A stretch of DNA of 5,373 nt, taken from positions 1 to 5,373 of the forward strand of contig CACZPV010000004.1 of NCBI GenBank assembly GCA_902783065.1, in the 5' to 3' direction. This stretch comes from an uncultured Ruminococcus sp. (GTDB taxonomy: Bacteria > Bacillota > Clostridia > Oscillospirales > Acutalibacteraceae). The position numbers and the translations under genes are program-made. This document shows, piece by piece, positions 3,756 through 5,373 of the stretch. The notes under the pieces are model-generated. The model was not told where the DNA came from. It saw only the letters and a list, made by a program, of their open reading frames with translations, and did not search any database. Each line of letters starts with the position of its first letter. Within the stretch, counting starts at the first letter, position 1.

Positions 3756-5373
3756 ATGGGTTACACTATTGCTCAGAAAATCATTAAAGCTCACTTGCTC
3801 AGCGGCGAAATGACCGCAGGCAGCGAGGTGGGAATGAAAATTGACCAGACGCTTACACAGGACGCAACAGGTACAATGGCTTATCTCGAATTTGAGGCTA
3901 TCGGCGTACCAAGAGTAAAAACAGAAAAAAGCGTGGCTTATATTGATCACAATACATTACAAACTGGTTTTGAAAATGCTGATGACCACCGTTTTATCCA
4001 ATCTGTATGTAAAAAACACGGCATCTATTTTTCCCGACCCGGAAACGGCATATGCCATCAGGTTCATCTCGAAAGATTCGGCAAACCGGGAAAAACCCTT
4101 ATCGGCTCGGACAGCCATACACCTACCGGCGGCGGTATAGGTATGCTTGCAATCGGTGCGGGCGGTCTTGATGTTGCTGTAGCAATGGGCGGAGGCGCTT
4201 ATTATATTTCCATGCCTGAAATGGTAAGAATTAACCTTACAGGAAAATTACAGCCATGGGTTTCTGCAAAAGATATTATTCTCGAAGTACTCCGGATCAT
4301 GTCAGTCAAGGGCGGTGTCGGAAAAATCGTGGAATACGGCGGTGAAGGCGTAAAAACACTTACCGTTCCGGAAAGGGCTACAATTACAAACATGGGAGCG
4401 GAACTCGGTGCAACTACTTCTATTTTCCCGTCTGATGAAATCACAAGAGAATTTATGAAGGCACAGGGACGTGAAGATGACTGGACTGAACTTTCCGCTG
4501 ATGCCGATGCAGTTTATGACGAGGTTATCGATATCGACCTTTCTAGCCTTGTTCCCGCTGCTGCATGTCCCCACAGCCCCGATAATATCAAAACAATCGA
4601 AGAAATCGGTCCGCAGCAGGTAGATCAGGTTTGTATAGGATCATGCACCAATTCCTCTTATCTTGATCTCATGAGAGTAGCTGCAATCCTCAAAGGAAAA
4701 ACAGTTGCTCCTAATGTCAGTCTGGCAATCGCTCCCGGATCTAAGCAAGTTTACAATATGCTTGCAAGAAACGGCGCACTTGCTGATATTATCGAAGCCG
4801 GTGCGAGAATACTTGAATGTGCCTGCGGTCCCTGTATCGGTATGGGTCAGTCACCTAACAGCAAAGGCATTTCCCTGAGAACCTTCAACCGTAACTTCGA
4901 AGGACGAAGCGGTACCCGTGACGGTCAGATTTACCTTGTAAGCCCTGAAACAGCAGCTGCTTCTGCAATTACTGGTGTATTTACCGACCCGAGATCTCTT
5001 GGTGATGCAGTGGATATTCCGCTTCCGGAAAAATTCGAATTTAACGACAATATGGTAATTGCCCCGGCTCCGGAAGAAGAAATGGACAGCGTAGAAATCC
5101 TCAGAGGTCCGAACATTAAACCATATCCGGCTACTGCTCCCCTCGCTGAAAACATTGATGTTCCCTGCTCTTTAAAAGTCGGCGACAATATTACAACCGA
5201 CCATATTATGCCTGCTGGTGCAAAGATTCTCCCGCTTCGTTCAAATATTCCGGCTATTTCACAACATTGCTTCACAGTTTGCGACAAGGATTTCCCAGAA
5301 AGAGCAAAAAAACTCGGAGCAAGCATTATTGTCGGCGGCGTTAACTACGGTCAGGGCAGCTCCCGTGAGCATG
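3756..5373 (+). CDS. Aconitate hydratase, 3' end beyond the window
   Basis: This [4Fe-4S] enzyme interconverts citrate and isocitrate through cis-aconitate and is cytoplasmic. Here 539 codons are visible, and the frame is still open at the window edge. Cluster cysteines are C297 (GSCTNS), C357 and C360 (CACGPC). Expected active-site residues are present: D64-H65 (DHNTLQ), SDSH (118-121), R379 and R384 (NRNFEGR), R495 (LPLRSNI), and S535-S536-R537 in the swivel-domain motif NYGQGSSREH. The large subunit and swivel domain are on one chain, which favours the compact bacterial aconitase type of about 640 residues over two-subunit isopropylmalate isomerase; homoaconitase activity cannot be excluded. 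About 100 residues of the swivel domain should lie beyond the edge. ATG at 3756 follows AGGGGG (9-nt gap) and AAAGGA. Likely role: 2-oxoglutarate and glutamate synthesis in an anaerobe. Confidence 0.93.
   Translation, partial: MGYTIAQKIIKAHLLSGEMTAGSEVGMKIDQTLTQDATGTMAYLEFEAIGVPRVKTEKSVAYIDHNTLQTGFENADDHRFIQSVCKKHGIYFSRPGNGICHQVHLERFGKPGKTLIGSDSHTPTGGGIGMLAIGAGGLDVAVAMGGGAYYISMPEMVRINLTGKLQPWVSAKDIILEVLRIMSVKGGVGKIVEYGGEGVKTLTVPERATITNMGAELGATTSIFPSDEITREFMKAQGREDDWTELSADADAVYDEVIDIDLSSLVPAAACPHSPDNIKTIEEIGPQQVDQVCIGSCTNSSYLDLMRVAAILKGKTVAPNVSLAIAPGSKQVYNMLARNGALADIIEAGARILECACGPCIGMGQSPNSKGISLRTFNRNFEGRSGTRDGQIYLVSPETAAASAITGVFTDPRSLGDAVDIPLPEKFEFNDNMVIAPAPEEEMDSVEILRGPNIKPYPATAPLAENIDVPCSLKVGDNITTDHIMPAGAKILPLRSNIPAISQHCFTVCDKDFPERAKKLGASIIVGGVNYGQGSSREH

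Noticed and set aside
4202..4574. Minus-strand open frames inside the aconitase gene, and similar ones at 3753-3950 and 4931-5326.
   Set aside because: They are antisense to an unmistakable, motif-complete coding frame. Their translations have no family signature or RBS.

Overview
This looks like a chromosomal segment from an anaerobic, fairly AT-rich Bacillota, most likely a Clostridia/Oscillospiraceae (Ruminococcus-like) bacterium. That is inferred from strong GGAGG-type ribosome binding sites, the clostridial style of the MurR/RpiR regulator, a BaiN/HI0933-type flavoprotein, a DUF6483-like protein and a single-chain, compact aconitase. No phage, transposase, CRISPR, rRNA or tRNA signal is visible.

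Layout. On the minus strand at the left edge is a tiny membrane protein gene (48-185, DUF3789-like) with its own terminator (1-45) and a possible promoter. Next is a DUF6483-like gene (387-797), whose 3' end overlaps a small out-of-phase ORF (287-421). Positions 798-1208 contain no gene. They hold two diverged tandem copies of a repeat, each bounded by ATTGYAAAA...TTTTACAAT and each able to fold into the same nested hairpins. The minus-strand unit 3433->1209 then reads, in order of transcription: a 35-residue membrane peptide, a MurR/RpiR regulator (HTH + SIS) interrupted by an in-frame TAA, and a flavoprotein oxidoreductase whose start overlaps the regulator's end. It closes with an 11-bp hairpin at 1174-1207.

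On the plus strand a near-consensus sigma-A promoter (TTGACA-17-GATAAT, 3604-3632) drives an aconitase gene that starts at 3756 and runs off the right edge. The 319-bp divergent region between the two units carries both promoters, a 7-bp inverted repeat straddling the aconitase -35 box, phased T-tracts, and a roughly 115-nt leader with several dyads.

Functionally, aconitase feeds citrate towards 2-oxoglutarate and glutamate. RpiR-family regulators normally sense phosphosugars through their SIS domain, so local control of the divergent promoters is possible but unproven. The two points most worth checking are the single stop codon that splits an otherwise intact regulator, and the structured repeat pair at 836-1118. 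No clearly new multi-gene system is visible.
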